Assembly (NCBI GenBank): GCA_002493625.1
Contig: DKZK01000013.1
Coordinates: 1-36,246 of the forward strand
Direction: 5' to 3'
DNA: 36,246 bases
From: Lachnospiraceae bacterium UBA7076
Lineage (GTDB): Bacteria; Bacillota; Clostridia; Lachnospirales; Lachnospiraceae
Shown piece after piece: positions 1-7,645 of this stretch (its first letter is position 1; each line of letters starts with the position of its first letter). Position numbers and translations under genes: made by a program. The notes beneath the pieces were generated by a model. The model saw only the letters and a program-made list of their open reading frames with translations, did not search any database and was not told where the DNA came from.

Positions 1-176
1 ATATTAAAAATTTGGAAGGCTTAAATTTAAGAATTCCTTCAGGAAATGAAGCAGGAGCAAATAGTCATTGGATTCCAGGAGGCAAAACGGATGGTGGAGT
101 TCCAGAAGCAATTACAGATTTAATTCCAAATGTTCCAGACAATGTAACAGTTTATAAATTAAGTAAAGAGGTGTAA
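1..176 (+). CDS. C-terminal end of a possible polymorphic toxin (partial, cut by window edge)
   Basis: An open frame enters from the left edge (codons in phase with position 3) and ends at TAA 174-176, giving about 57 residues. The segment is rich in Gly, Pro and Asn and contains GANSHWIPGGKTDGGVPEA, the compact hydrophilic style of the toxin tip at the end of large secreted polymorphic toxins. The next gene starts 2 nt after the stop and looks like a small acidic partner, the usual toxin-immunity order. I cannot name the toxin family from this fragment, and the rest of the protein is outside the window. The function is inference from layout and composition; an ordinary secreted or phage-derived protein is equally possible. 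Confidence 0.4.
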   Translation, partial: IKNLEGLNLRIPSGNEAGANSHWIPGGKTDGGVPEAITDLIPNVPDNVTVYKLSKEV

Positions 177-178
177 AG

Positions 179-649
179 ATGGATATAGAGAAGATGCTTT
201 TGAATTCCATTATTAATAATGAGATGATATTTTTTTTACGGGGAGAGGAGGAATATTTGGTTGAGGTTTCTCAGTATGCTCCAGAGGCAGGATTAACTGA
301 TGTGGGTAAAGTATTATCAAAAGGAATTTATAAAATATATGCATATGATGATAATATAAAACAGAAATTTGAGTGGAGTTTATTACAAATGCTGGATATG
401 TCGGATTTTGATATATATATGGTATGTCATTATTTAATGAGTCAGTTGTTTAAAGAGAAGAATGGACTTTCACCGTTTGTTCTGTCAAAAGATTTAATTT
501 TAGAAAAATTGTCGTTTAGAATTAATGAAAGAGAGAGTTATATCAAAAAGGGTATTGAATACCCTAATGGATATATGAATACTAATGCAATGTCGGAAAT
601 ACAGAGATTTCGTAGGGTAAGTAAAGAAAAATATAATGTAATATTTTAA
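179..649 (+). CDS. Hypothetical 156-aa protein, candidate immunity protein
   Basis: The protein is soluble, with no signal peptide or membrane segment. It is acidic in the first two thirds and basic at the end (RFRRVSKEKYN). The ATG lies 2 nt after the stop of the upstream partial gene, with AGAGGTG overlapping that gene's end as ribosome site, so the two are almost certainly co-transcribed. Base composition is clearly more AT-rich than in the metabolic genes from 1.1 kb onward, as is common for horizontally exchanged toxin-immunity cassettes. I do not recognise the family. The immunity role rests only on position, size and composition. Confidence 0.5.
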   Translation: MDIEKMLLNSIINNEMIFFLRGEEEYLVEVSQYAPEAGLTDVGKVLSKGIYKIYAYDDNIKQKFEWSLLQMLDMSDFDIYMVCHYLMSQLFKEKNGLSPFVLSKDLILEKLSFRINERESYIKKGIEYPNGYMNTNAMSEIQRFRRVSKEKYNVIF

Positions 650-708
650 ATTGGTGTTATACTTTCAGACCTCTAACAATCTATAACTCCGTAAGGCTCT
701 TTCAATAA

Positions 709-885
709 AATAAAGAAGAAATCGTAACGGCATACATACGCAGAAAAGAAGGAGAAGCAAAAATACGGAAGCTGGGCGGAATCATCATAGGAGGACTGTC
801 GCTGCTGTTCCACATGGCATTAAGCTTCACGATGCCCCAAATGATACTATCCTGTTCCATCTCAGGAGTTGGATTACGTCCATAA
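709..885 (+). pseudogene. Remnant of an unidentified coding sequence
   Basis: An open frame with no start codon runs from the stop at 706-708 to TAA 883-885. It reads as a plausible protein end: a basic stretch (AYIRRKEGEAKIRKLGG) followed by a hydrophobic stretch (IIIGGLSLLFHMALSF). Its codon use is richer in GC than the flanking AT-rich sequence, which argues for a former gene rather than chance. It has no ribosome site and no ATG near the beginning. It may be the orphaned 3' end of a membrane protein left behind by recombination next to the toxin-like cassette. The family is unknown to me. Confidence 0.25.
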
Positions 886-1106
886 AAGTAGACACAAAAA
901 TAAATTATATAGAGTTCAAATGCAGGAAGCGTTTGGGCTCTTTTTTATTTTACTAACTAGACATATTAACGCATGGCATAACTAAATTTTAAAGCTTCAT
1001 AAAGGCTGAAACGCCAATGCATATTTGCTTACAAATATTGTCATACTAACCAATAAAGTTTTATGAAGTGCAAGGCAGATATTCAATAAAAAAGAAGGTG
1101 GATAAT
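886..1106. other. Intergenic leader before the rubredoxin operon
   Basis: No convincing gene is present. The stretch has a T-rich tract after GGGCTC near 936-950 and an inverted repeat, CTTCATAAA (995-1003) with TTTATGAAG (1060-1068), enclosing 56 nt upstream of the rubredoxin start. The repeat could fold the 5' leader of the operon or bind a regulator. I could not place a clear -35/-10 pair here. Confidence 0.3.
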
Positions 1107-1268
1107 ATGAAATACATTTGTACAGTATGTGGATATGTTTATGATGAGGAGACAGGAGACCCGGAAAGCGGCATTGCGCCGGGAACAAAATGGGAGGATG
1201 TTCCGGAAGACTATTTATGCCCGCTTTGTCAGGTGGGAAAAGAATATTTTGAAGAACAGGCGGATTAA
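1107..1268 (+). CDS. Rubredoxin
   Basis: This 53-aa electron carrier binds a single iron through two Cys-x2-Cys knuckles, CTVC near the start (C5, C8) and CPLC near residue 38. The intervening sequence (GYVYDEETGDPESGIAPGTKWEDVPEDY in outline) has the conserved aromatic and Gly-Pro positions of rubredoxins, and the length is typical. An in-frame ATG exists at 1068, but the family N-terminus MKYICTVCG and the ribosome site AAGAAGGTG 7 nt upstream select ATG 1107. The gene lies 15 nt before the 2-oxoacid:ferredoxin oxidoreductase genes and is probably co-transcribed with them. It may serve as electron acceptor or feed an oxygen- or peroxide-reducing system encoded elsewhere. Confidence 0.95.
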   Translation: MKYICTVCGYVYDEETGDPESGIAPGTKWEDVPEDYLCPLCQVGKEYFEEQAD

Positions 1269-1283
1269 ATAAGGAGGAGTAAG

Positions 1284-2429
1284 GTGGAAAAGAAGGTTGT
1301 ATTACCGATTACGGACGAAAACGGTTATTATCAAATCCGTCTGGAAAGCATTGGCGGTCTAGGTGCCAATTTATGCGGAAAGATGTTAGGGGAGCTGGGG
1401 CTGAAATATCTGGGTTTAAACAGTGTAAGTTTTTCCAGCTATGGCTCAGAAAAAAAGGGTACTCCGGTGAAAGGCTATATCCGCTATAGCGCTGCGGATT
1501 TAGATATTAAGCTGCATTCACCCATAAAAAATCCCCATCTTCTGGTAGTATTTCATGATGCTCTTTTATCCGACCCATCTGTTTTGAAAGGCTGCGAAAG
1601 TGGTACGGATATTATTGTGAATACGGTAAATGGGAAGGAACTACAGAAAACATTCGGGGCAGAAAAGTATCATTGCGTTTATTCATTGGATGCCCAGAAG
1701 ATAGCCATAGAAACCAAGTCCCGAATTAATGTAGTCATGCTGGGAGCTATGGCAAAGGTTATGGGTTTTGTGGAGCTGAAGGATTTAAATGAGATATGCA
1801 AGGACTCTCTTGGGAAAAAATATCCTGCTTCTCTCTCTCAAAACATTGATGGAATCAGGAGAGGTTATGAGGAAGTGGATATTGCCTTTGAAAATGGAGG
1901 CGGAAAAGACCGGAATTGCAAAGGGAACGCCACAAAGGAAAAAGACTGCAAAAGTGTTCAAGAATCGGTTGACTGTAATCGGGATGTGCTCATATGGGGT
2001 TATGAGACCGCTCCTATTGGGGGAATTAATACCTGCTTCGGAAATAGTGTCGTAAATGATTTGTCGCCTTCCAGACAGGGATATTTCCCTGTTTTTATAC
2101 CGGAAAAATGTATTAACTGCGGGCTGTGTGACACAACCTGCCCCGACATGGTGTTCCAATTTCAAAAAGGGGAATTTAAGGGCAGGGAAATGATGGTGAA
2201 TAAGGGATTGGATTACTATCATTGTAAGGGTTGCTTAAGATGTGTGGATGTATGTCCGGTACATGCTCTGGTAAGCGGCGTGGAGGCGGAACATCCGGAC
2301 AAAAAATATTTTATGCCCAATCAGGAGCTTTTAAGAAAACCCGGCAATTATGAGAAGGCGGGATATGATGGCTATATTACTTCGGAAGCTTTTCTGACGG
2401 AGCAGCGTATGAAGGGAGGGGAGGTCTGA
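1284..2429 (+). CDS. 2-oxoacid:ferredoxin oxidoreductase, fused gamma-delta subunit
   Basis: Residues 1-195 form the gamma domain (IRLESIGGLGANLCGKMLGE, then the SYGSEKKGTPVKGYIRYS signature), which completes the coenzyme A and ketoacid site. The C-terminal part is a delta-type ferredoxin domain with two 4Fe-4S motifs, CINCGLCDTTCP from C276 and CKGCLRCVDVCP from C314. A charged, low-conservation linker (about 200-230) joins them. The complex oxidatively decarboxylates a 2-oxoacid (pyruvate or a branched-chain or aryl ketoacid) to an acyl-CoA and reduces ferredoxin. The GTG start at 1284 has AAGGAGGAG upstream. The stop is 1 nt before the next start, indicating translational coupling with the alpha-beta subunit. 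Substrate specificity cannot be read from sequence alone; the form resembles VorB/PorA-type complexes. Confidence 0.88.
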   Translation: MEKKVVLPITDENGYYQIRLESIGGLGANLCGKMLGELGLKYLGLNSVSFSSYGSEKKGTPVKGYIRYSAADLDIKLHSPIKNPHLLVVFHDALLSDPSVLKGCESGTDIIVNTVNGKELQKTFGAEKYHCVYSLDAQKIAIETKSRINVVMLGAMAKVMGFVELKDLNEICKDSLGKKYPASLSQNIDGIRRGYEEVDIAFENGGGKDRNCKGNATKEKDCKSVQESVDCNRDVLIWGYETAPIGGINTCFGNSVVNDLSPSRQGYFPVFIPEKCINCGLCDTTCPDMVFQFQKGEFKGREMMVNKGLDYYHCKGCLRCVDVCPVHALVSGVEAEHPDKKYFMPNQELLRKPGNYEKAGYDGYITSEAFLTEQRMKGGEV

Positions 2430-2430
2430 C

Positions 2431-4791
2431 ATGCAGGGCTGTAAACAGATAATGGAGTTTGCAAGTGGAAATGAAATTGCAGCTATCGCAATCAAACAGA
2501 TTGGTTATGACCTGATGGGATATTATCCCATTACGCCGTCCACACAGATAGCGGAAAGTCTGGATTTAATGAAGGCAGAAGGAAAGACGGATTTAATAAT
2601 GATTGCAGCAGAGGGAGAGCACAGTGCAGCGGGAATCTGTTATGGGGCGGCTGTGGGTGGCGGGCGAGTTATTAATGCAACCAGCGCTAACGGCCTGCTG
2701 TATGCACTTGAGCAGTTTCCCGTCCAGTCAGGAACCAGGTATCCAATGGTTATGAATGTGGCGTGCAGGACAGTTTCGGGGCCTCTTTCCATAAAAGGCG
2801 ACCACAGTGATATTATGTATATGTTAAATGCCGGATGGCCTATATTATTTGCCCATTCCGTACAACAGGTATATGATTTTAATATCGTGGCTCTCAGGCT
2901 GGCGGAGGCAGTAAGGCTGCCCGTAGTGGTTGCCTACGACGGATTTTTTACCAGCCATCAGAAACGAAGATGCATGCGTTTTGAACGTGATGAGGATGTA
3001 AGGAATTTTATAGGGAAAAAGAATGAGCCATATCCATTTTTTGATTTGGAGCATCCCATTACCGTAGGGTCTTATATGAATGAGCCTGATATTATAAATA
3101 ACCGTTATCAGCTTCATCTTGCAATGAAGGAAGCAAAAAATATCCTGCCGGAAATTTTTGAGCAATACAGTACACTTTGCGGAAGAAGCTACAAATGGTG
3201 GGAGGGCTACTGCCATGAGGATGCTGAAACGCTCCTGGTGCTTCTGGGGTCATCCTTTGATACAGCCACGGTAGCGGTGGACAGATTGAGAAAGCAGGGA
3301 AAAAAGGTGGGCGTGCTTACATTGAGTGTTTTGCGTCCATTTCCGGAGGAGGAGCTTGCAGAGCTGCTCCGACATGCCGACCACATTCTCATTGCAGACA
3401 GGCAGGACAGCTACGGTGGGGCAGGAGGCAATTTTTCTATGGAAATACGCGCAGTCTTGCAGAAATATGGCTGCATGGGAAAGGTAAAAAGCCTTGTATA
3501 CGGATTGGGTGGAAAGGACTTTTATGTGGAGGACGCCCTTGCCATGTTTGAAACAGCAGAAGAAAATGATTCAAAAACTTTGTATTACTATGGCGCGGAA
3601 AAAGGAAGTTTCCAACAGGCAAAGTTGGAGCAGGAAATGCTGTTTGCTCCTCTTTCAGCAGAAAGGACAAACATTTCAGCGACAGTTGTTCAGGAGAAAC
3701 AAATAGAAAGTCAGCAGTATTCAGAGGACGGCAATATAACGGAATATAAACATTTAGCGGACGACAATATAACAGAAGATACACATTTAGAGAAAGGCAA
3801 TATAACAGAAGATACACATTTAATGAAAAATAAACAGGTAATTGGAGGACAGATTAATCAGACGGCTGCCATGCCAAAGCGGCTGGCACCGGGACATGGC
3901 GCTTGTCCGGGCTGCGGCATACCAGTCAATGTCAATATGCTTCTTCGGGCGATTGAGGACCCGGTTGTTTTATTGTTTCAGACGGGCTGCGGCATGATTG
4001 TAACAACGCCCTATCCAAAGACAAGCTTTAAGGTTCCTTACCTGCACAATCTCTTTCAAAACGGAGCTGCAACCTTGAGTGGATTAGCTGAAATCTGTTA
4101 TAGAAAACAGAAAAAAGGAGAGCTTCCTGAGGGAGATATTGTATTTATTATGGTAAGCGGGGACGGAGGTATGGATATCGGTATGGGTTCTGCCCTTTCT
4201 ACAGCGCTGCGGGGACACAGACTGCTTATGTTTGAGTATGATAACGGCGGTTATATGAATACAGGATATCAGTTTTCGTATTCCACTCCCAAAGGGGCGG
4301 TAAGCTCTACCTCACATGTGGGCAGCAATCAGTATGGAAAGCAGTATTTTCATAAGGATATGCCTCAGCTGATGGCGGCAACAGGGATTCCATATGTGGC
4401 AACAGTGGCGGAATCCAATCCTGCGGACTTTATTAAGAAGGCGGCAAAGGCAGCAGATTATGCAAAAAAGGAGGGCTGCGCCTATGTGAAAGCAATTTCT
4501 GCATGTCCACTGAACTGGAATGATGCACCTGACAAGGAACGACGGGTAATTGAGGCAGCGGTAAATTGCTGCTATTTTCCTCTGTATGAGGTTGAAAGGG
4601 GAATTACGACTTTAAGCTATGACCCCCAGAAAACAGGGAAAAAGATTCCTGTGCTTGACTGGCTTTCCATGATGGGAAGGACAAAGCATTTGAAAAAGGA
4701 AGAATATGGCGTAGTGGTGGAATCTTTACAGAAAGAGGTTGACAGGAGATTTTTGTGTCTTCAGGCAAAGTCGGAAAATCCTTATTTATAA
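2431..4791 (+). CDS. 2-oxoacid:ferredoxin oxidoreductase, fused alpha-beta subunit
   Basis: At 786 aa this is an alpha and a beta subunit in one chain. Residues 1-400 are the alpha part (GNEIAAIAIKQIGYDLMGYYPITPST, then EGEHSAAGICYGAAVGGG and the transketolase-C-like region near 265-360). Residues 480-786 are the thiamine-diphosphate-binding beta part, with GHGACPGCGIP near the start and GDGGMDIGMG near 577 followed by YDNGGYMNTGYQFS, which carry the metal-diphosphate ligands and a cluster-binding Cys pair. The linker (about 410-470) is poorly conserved and holds three copies of an 11-residue repeat. The start overlaps the preceding cistron region (TGAC ATG). With the gamma-delta chain this gives a complete enzyme from two polypeptides. 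Confidence 0.88.
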   Translation: MQGCKQIMEFASGNEIAAIAIKQIGYDLMGYYPITPSTQIAESLDLMKAEGKTDLIMIAAEGEHSAAGICYGAAVGGGRVINATSANGLLYALEQFPVQSGTRYPMVMNVACRTVSGPLSIKGDHSDIMYMLNAGWPILFAHSVQQVYDFNIVALRLAEAVRLPVVVAYDGFFTSHQKRRCMRFERDEDVRNFIGKKNEPYPFFDLEHPITVGSYMNEPDIINNRYQLHLAMKEAKNILPEIFEQYSTLCGRSYKWWEGYCHEDAETLLVLLGSSFDTATVAVDRLRKQGKKVGVLTLSVLRPFPEEELAELLRHADHILIADRQDSYGGAGGNFSMEIRAVLQKYGCMGKVKSLVYGLGGKDFYVEDALAMFETAEENDSKTLYYYGAEKGSFQQAKLEQEMLFAPLSAERTNISATVVQEKQIESQQYSEDGNITEYKHLADDNITEDTHLEKGNITEDTHLMKNKQVIGGQINQTAAMPKRLAPGHGACPGCGIPVNVNMLLRAIEDPVVLLFQTGCGMIVTTPYPKTSFKVPYLHNLFQNGAATLSGLAEICYRKQKKGELPEGDIVFIMVSGDGGMDIGMGSALSTALRGHRLLMFEYDNGGYMNTGYQFSYSTPKGAVSSTSHVGSNQYGKQYFHKDMPQLMAATGIPYVATVAESNPADFIKKAAKAADYAKKEGCAYVKAISACPLNWNDAPDKERRVIEAAVNCCYFPLYEVERGITTLSYDPQKTGKKIPVLDWLSMMGRTKHLKKEEYGVVVESLQKEVDRRFLCLQAKSENPYL
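3730..3828 (+). repeat. Three tandem 33-bp units inside the alpha-beta linker
   Basis: Units start at 3730, 3763 and 3796. Each encodes an 11-residue repeat of the form (G/D)NITE(D/Y)(T/K)HLxx. Units 2 and 3 are nearly identical in DNA (AATATAACAGAAGATACACATTTA in both); unit 1 has diverged slightly. The period is a multiple of three, so copy-number changes keep the frame. It sits exactly in the interdomain linker, where length variation would be tolerated. Confidence 0.9.
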
Positions 4792-4835
4792 AAGACGATA
4801 ATGCCTGTAATGTGGGTTGTTTGAACACATATAAA

Positions 4836-4882
4836 AGCAACAGACAATCAGAAAATTAAAATACGGATTGTCTGCTGTTTTT
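4836..4882 (+). terminator. Rho-independent terminator of the oxidoreductase operon
   Basis: CAGACAATC (4841-4849) pairs with GATTGTCTG (4866-4874), and flanking AGCAA/CTGTT adds further pairing. A T-run (4878-4882) follows on the plus strand. It lies about 45 nt after the alpha-beta stop and before the convergent minus-strand gene. Confidence 0.75.
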
Positions 4883-4907
4883 AAATAAAACCTATAATAG
4901 TTAGATA

Positions 4908-5843
4908 TTAGAGTTCATCCTTCAATTTCAGCACCTGCTCAATTGTAAGCCCTGAATACATGGAAATTTCTTCCACAGAAAGCTTGCCTGCTTTGAGCAT
5001 GTTTATGGCGGTTCGCTCAAGCCCGATATTACATCCGATATCGATGCCCTGTTTGCGTCCAGTATCGATGCCATCCGAGTGTCCCCGCTCATACCCTATG
5101 TCAATCAGGGTCTTCTCATGAAGCTCAGCATCATATTCATCTATACCCATAGCGACAACCTCCCTCTTATTTTTCTGCAAAAATTCTGCAAGTATGTTTT
5201 CTTTAATACATTCATTCACTGCACGGTTCACCGCAGTATCAATATCCATATCCTGTCTGTATGTACGTACCCGCTCCACAAAAAGCATATATTCCCTAAG
5301 GGTAGGGCATTTGTTCATAAGCTCATCATTGTACCCTTTATTGATGTTGAGTTGGAGCACCACTAGCTCAAGACTTGGATGTTCTTCCGGATGAGTGTAT
5401 GCATCGGAAAGCTTAAATTCTCTCCGCTCAGGCTGCTCTTTAATACCGTTGTAAAATACCACAAACCTTGGGTTCGGAAGTTGAATCAGCCGTTCCGAAT
5501 ATATGTCATGCCTGTCATAAAATCGCCGAAAGCTTCGTGATACATAATCCAAATCCCGTAATGGCATATTTGGGTTTACGGATGATTGGTGCTCGAAAAT
5601 ATTGAGTCTCATGTCAATGACACAGGATAGGTCATTTTTCACTGTCATATAGATGGCATTTTCAAGCGTTGTAATTTCCAGCTCATCAGGGTTATCATAA
5701 TCGGTTTCGTTCACCGCATTGTACAGTGTTAATAGTTCCTTTTTATCAGAAAATAACATTCTGAAAACCGTGTCCTTGTACTTTTTTGTAATTGTCTCAC
5801 TGGTTACAGTATTGCTGTGTGTTTGTTCTTTTTCCATTTTCAT
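4908..5843 (-). CDS. Rpn-family PD-(D/E)XK nuclease / transposase-like protein
   Basis: The protein has about 311 aa. The N-terminal KKYKDTVFRMLFSDKKELLTLYN and the following core with ...CVIDMRLNIFEHQSS match the Rpn/YhgA recombination-promoting nuclease family, where an Asp and a Glu-x-Gln form the PD-(D/E)XK active site. The region up to about residue 250 is the nuclease domain. The C-terminus has Gly-rich GY..G.S.GID.GRKQGIDIG repeats and ends in a helix-turn-helix-like ISMYSGLTIEQVLKLK, a common tail in clostridial members. Start: ATG 5843 follows GGGGG closely; ATG 5837 has better spacing (309 aa). A longer in-frame start at 5930 would add a Cys-rich leader without family support. Such genes are often multicopy in Lachnospiraceae genomes. 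Confidence 0.8.
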   Translation of the reverse strand: MKMEKEQTHSNTVTSETITKKYKDTVFRMLFSDKKELLTLYNAVNETDYDNPDELEITTLENAIYMTVKNDLSCVIDMRLNIFEHQSSVNPNMPLRDLDYVSRSFRRFYDRHDIYSERLIQLPNPRFVVFYNGIKEQPERREFKLSDAYTHPEEHPSLELVVLQLNINKGYNDELMNKCPTLREYMLFVERVRTYRQDMDIDTAVNRAVNECIKENILAEFLQKNKREVVAMGIDEYDAELHEKTLIDIGYERGHSDGIDTGRKQGIDIGCNIGLERTAINMLKAGKLSVEEISMYSGLTIEQVLKLKDEL

Positions 5844-6129
5844 TTTCCCCCTTTTGCGGCAGGAAGAAGTAAATGGAAAAGTATTGTTCAGACAATTCAT
5901 GCAACAGCAAACTCTGTTTTTTGCCTGCACTGTGCTTGCGAACCTTGTTTAACAGCTCCTTCGCTGCCAATATTTGTTGTGAAATAAAGCATCGAAGTAG
6001 CTTTTTTATTAGACTCGAATTACAGCGCAGACGCGCCCTTTTCTTTGAATGTCTGAAACAGGATAAACCCATAAAAGAAATACTGTATAATGCTTTGACA
6101 AAATACTACCATATGCGTGCTTAAAATGC

Positions 6130-6170
6130 AAGGACTTTTATATTTTATTGTAGTACTTTAAAAAGTCCTT
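6130..6170. terminator. Stem-loop, possible terminator of the small minus-strand ORF
   Basis: AAGGACTTTT (6130-6139) and AAAAGTCCTT (6161-6170) form a perfect 10-bp stem around a 21-nt loop. It lies just after the stop of the candidate small ORF at 6175-6291. No strong T-run follows on either strand, so it could also be an mRNA-stabilising structure. Confidence 0.45.
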
Positions 6171-6174
6171 AAAA

Positions 6175-6291
6175 TCAAAAGAATATTTGCACATAAAAAT
6201 ATCGACCTCCAATTGTTAGATTTTTAGTCTGACTTTTGGGGGTTGGTGCGTTTTTTAGCACTATGCCAAATTGCTTTGGTTCGAAATTCAT
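6175..6291 (-). CDS. Possible 38-aa small protein
   Basis: On the minus strand an ATG (6291-6289) follows a good ribosome site (GAGGGAGTG, spacing about 6 nt) and opens a 38-codon frame ending TGA at 6177-6175. The peptide begins MNFEPKQFGIVLKNAP and ends GGRYFYVQIFF: basic, with an aromatic tail and no membrane helix. The stem-loop at 6130-6170 would sit immediately downstream, so it has a start, ribosome site and downstream hairpin like a real gene. I do not recognise the sequence, and a chance ORF in AT-rich DNA remains possible. Confidence 0.3.
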   Translation of the reverse strand: MNFEPKQFGIVLKNAPTPKSQTKNLTIGGRYFYVQIFF

Positions 6292-6375
6292 AATATCACT
6301 CCCTCGCTTCTTTGAACGTCAGCTATTCCATATTTTTATAATGGTAAATCCGGATCGTAAATTTTTTCTAATGTA

Positions 6376-6404
6376 TTGACAAAATTGCTGTTGTGGTTTA
6401 TAAA
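6376..6404 (+). promoter_or_regulatory. Sigma-A promoter upstream of the CPBP gene
   Basis: TTGACA (6376-6381), a 17-nt spacer and TATAAA (6399-6404) are near consensus. The only gene downstream on this strand is the CPBP protease at 6536, so it implies a leader of about 120 nt that contains two short frames without ribosome sites. Confidence 0.65.
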
Positions 6405-6535
6405 TAATTAGTGTTATATAACAATAATTATAAAATGCAAATAAAAAGCAATGCCTCAAAAGCTAAAATTACAAGAGCAATGAGTATGGAGCGGGTTTAC
6501 AAAGGGGCTGTATTAGCTGTACGGGAGGAAATAAA

Positions 6536-7213
6536 ATGGAAAAAATGCAATTAACCGGAGACAACAAAAAGAGCGCAGCTCTCTTGCTGGCAGGTATTAT
6601 AATTATGATTCTGCTGACTGTAACAAAGGTCGTTCCGTCGTCGTCAATCGCAGGATATGCCGTGTTTGTGGGAATAGCGTTTTTCTTTATTACAGAAGCT
6701 GTCGCAAAAACACGTAGTGCCGAATCGGGATTGCGTTTTAACACGATTGCAGCGGATATCAAAAAGCCGGGTGTGATTATCCTGATGCTGCTGCCAATTG
6801 TGACCGCTTCTGCAACGCTTGTTGTGGGAGATTTGATTTTCAGCGGAGAATATGTTTCCCATGTGATGGGGCGGGCGGATGCTATGCTGTCCTTCGATAA
6901 GATAGCAATGCTGGCAGGGCAGGTCATTATTGCGGCATTTGGTGAGGAGATTGCATTTCGCGGCTTTTTCTTTGGGAAATCTGCGAAAATGTTTCCGGTC
7001 TGGCTGTGCGCCGTTGTGTCGTCCGCTGTTTTTGCCGCAGGACACATTGCCGCAGGGCACGTTGGAATTGTGGCTTATGATATAGCAACTATCTTTATCG
7101 ACAGCATAATCTACACGATTGTTTATCATAAAACAGGGAACTGCGTTATCAGTACCTTTTCTCATATTTTCAGCAATACAGCAGCTCTCATTGTAGCGTT
7201 TGTGTTCTTCTAA
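6536..7213 (+). CDS. CPBP-family intramembrane metalloprotease
   Basis: This 225-aa polytopic membrane protein has about six to seven hydrophobic segments. It carries the CPBP (CAAX-protease/bacteriocin-processing) signature: GEEIAFRG at residues 136-143 gives the Glu-Glu-x3-Arg motif, FAAGHIAAGH supplies the second-motif His, and SHIFSNTAA near the C-terminus the third His/Asn. Family members cleave within the membrane and are linked to prenyl-protein processing, bacteriocin maturation or self-immunity. ATG 6536 follows GGAGGAAATAAA. It appears monocistronic, with a strong promoter at 6376 and structured DNA downstream. The actual substrate is unknown, and no peptide precursor is evident next to it. 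Confidence 0.85.
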   Translation: MEKMQLTGDNKKSAALLLAGIIIMILLTVTKVVPSSSIAGYAVFVGIAFFFITEAVAKTRSAESGLRFNTIAADIKKPGVIILMLLPIVTASATLVVGDLIFSGEYVSHVMGRADAMLSFDKIAMLAGQVIIAAFGEEIAFRGFFFGKSAKMFPVWLCAVVSSAVFAAGHIAAGHVGIVAYDIATIFIDSIIYTIVYHKTGNCVISTFSHIFSNTAALIVAFVFF

Positions 7214-7453
7214 GAGATTATTTTACTGCATATAACTAAACTGTCCCAAAGGTTGGAATAAAGGCTATCGCTCTAAGGGGATTTATGGTATAATGAGCAT
7301 AAATGCACATTATACTTTGCGAAAGAACATCGCAAATAGCGCACCGTCAATCTGCGATTGACGATATGGTGTTATATAAAAAATTCTTAAAGTGACAGCT
7401 CCCTTTGTGTCATTTTTGAGAATTTTCAGATAAATTAAATTATAGAATAATCC
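7214..7453. other. Intergenic region with three successive hairpins
   Basis: No gene is seen. There are three self-complementary segments. GTATAATGAGCAT/ATGCACATTATAC (7288-7300 with 7303-7315) is a near-perfect palindrome. CGTCAATC/GATTGACG (7345-7352 with 7356-7363) is extended by CACC/GGTG. AAAATTCT/AGAATTTT (about 7378-7430) encloses TGACA/TGTCA. One of these probably ends the CPBP transcript; the first could equally be an operator. Confidence 0.45.
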
Positions 7454-7482
7454 TTGACTTTTAAATCCTACAGATGTAATAT
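7454..7482 (+). promoter_or_regulatory. Promoter with BlaI/MecI-type operator (distal copy)
   Basis: TTGACT (7454-7459), a 17-nt spacer and TAATAT (7477-7482). The spacer ends in the dyad TACAGATGTA (7469-7478), matching the BlaI/MecI half-site rule TACA-n2-TGTA, so a bound repressor would cover the -10 element. It is one of two near-duplicate copies before the lipoprotein gene. Confidence 0.65.
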
Positions 7483-7515
7483 TTATATAAATTGTATAAG
7501 GCAAAAGAAAATTTT

Positions 7516-7544
7516 TTTACTTTAAAATCTTACAATTGTAATAT
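7516..7544 (+). promoter_or_regulatory. Promoter with BlaI/MecI-type operator (proximal copy)
   Basis: TTTACT (7516-7521), a 17-nt spacer and TAATAT (7539-7544), with the perfect dyad TACAATTGTA at 7531-7540. The layout is identical to the copy 62 nt upstream, including the TAATATTTATA tail. It lies about 100 nt before the lipoprotein start. Confidence 0.65.
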
Positions 7545-7645
7545 TTATAAGAATAAGATTAAGAATAACAATCCGTCATTTACCAAATTATGCAATACAA
7601 AATATACGGTATTGATATTCAATAGAAAAACGGGAGGAAAAGGAT

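Noticed and set aside
3730..3828. CRISPR-like repeats
   Set aside because: The units are contiguous without spacers and lie in frame in a coding sequence.
6644..7165. 173-codon antisense frame opposite the CPBP gene
   Set aside because: His/Asn/Cys-rich translation typical of a shadow frame, no ribosome site, and opposite a gene with intact motifs.
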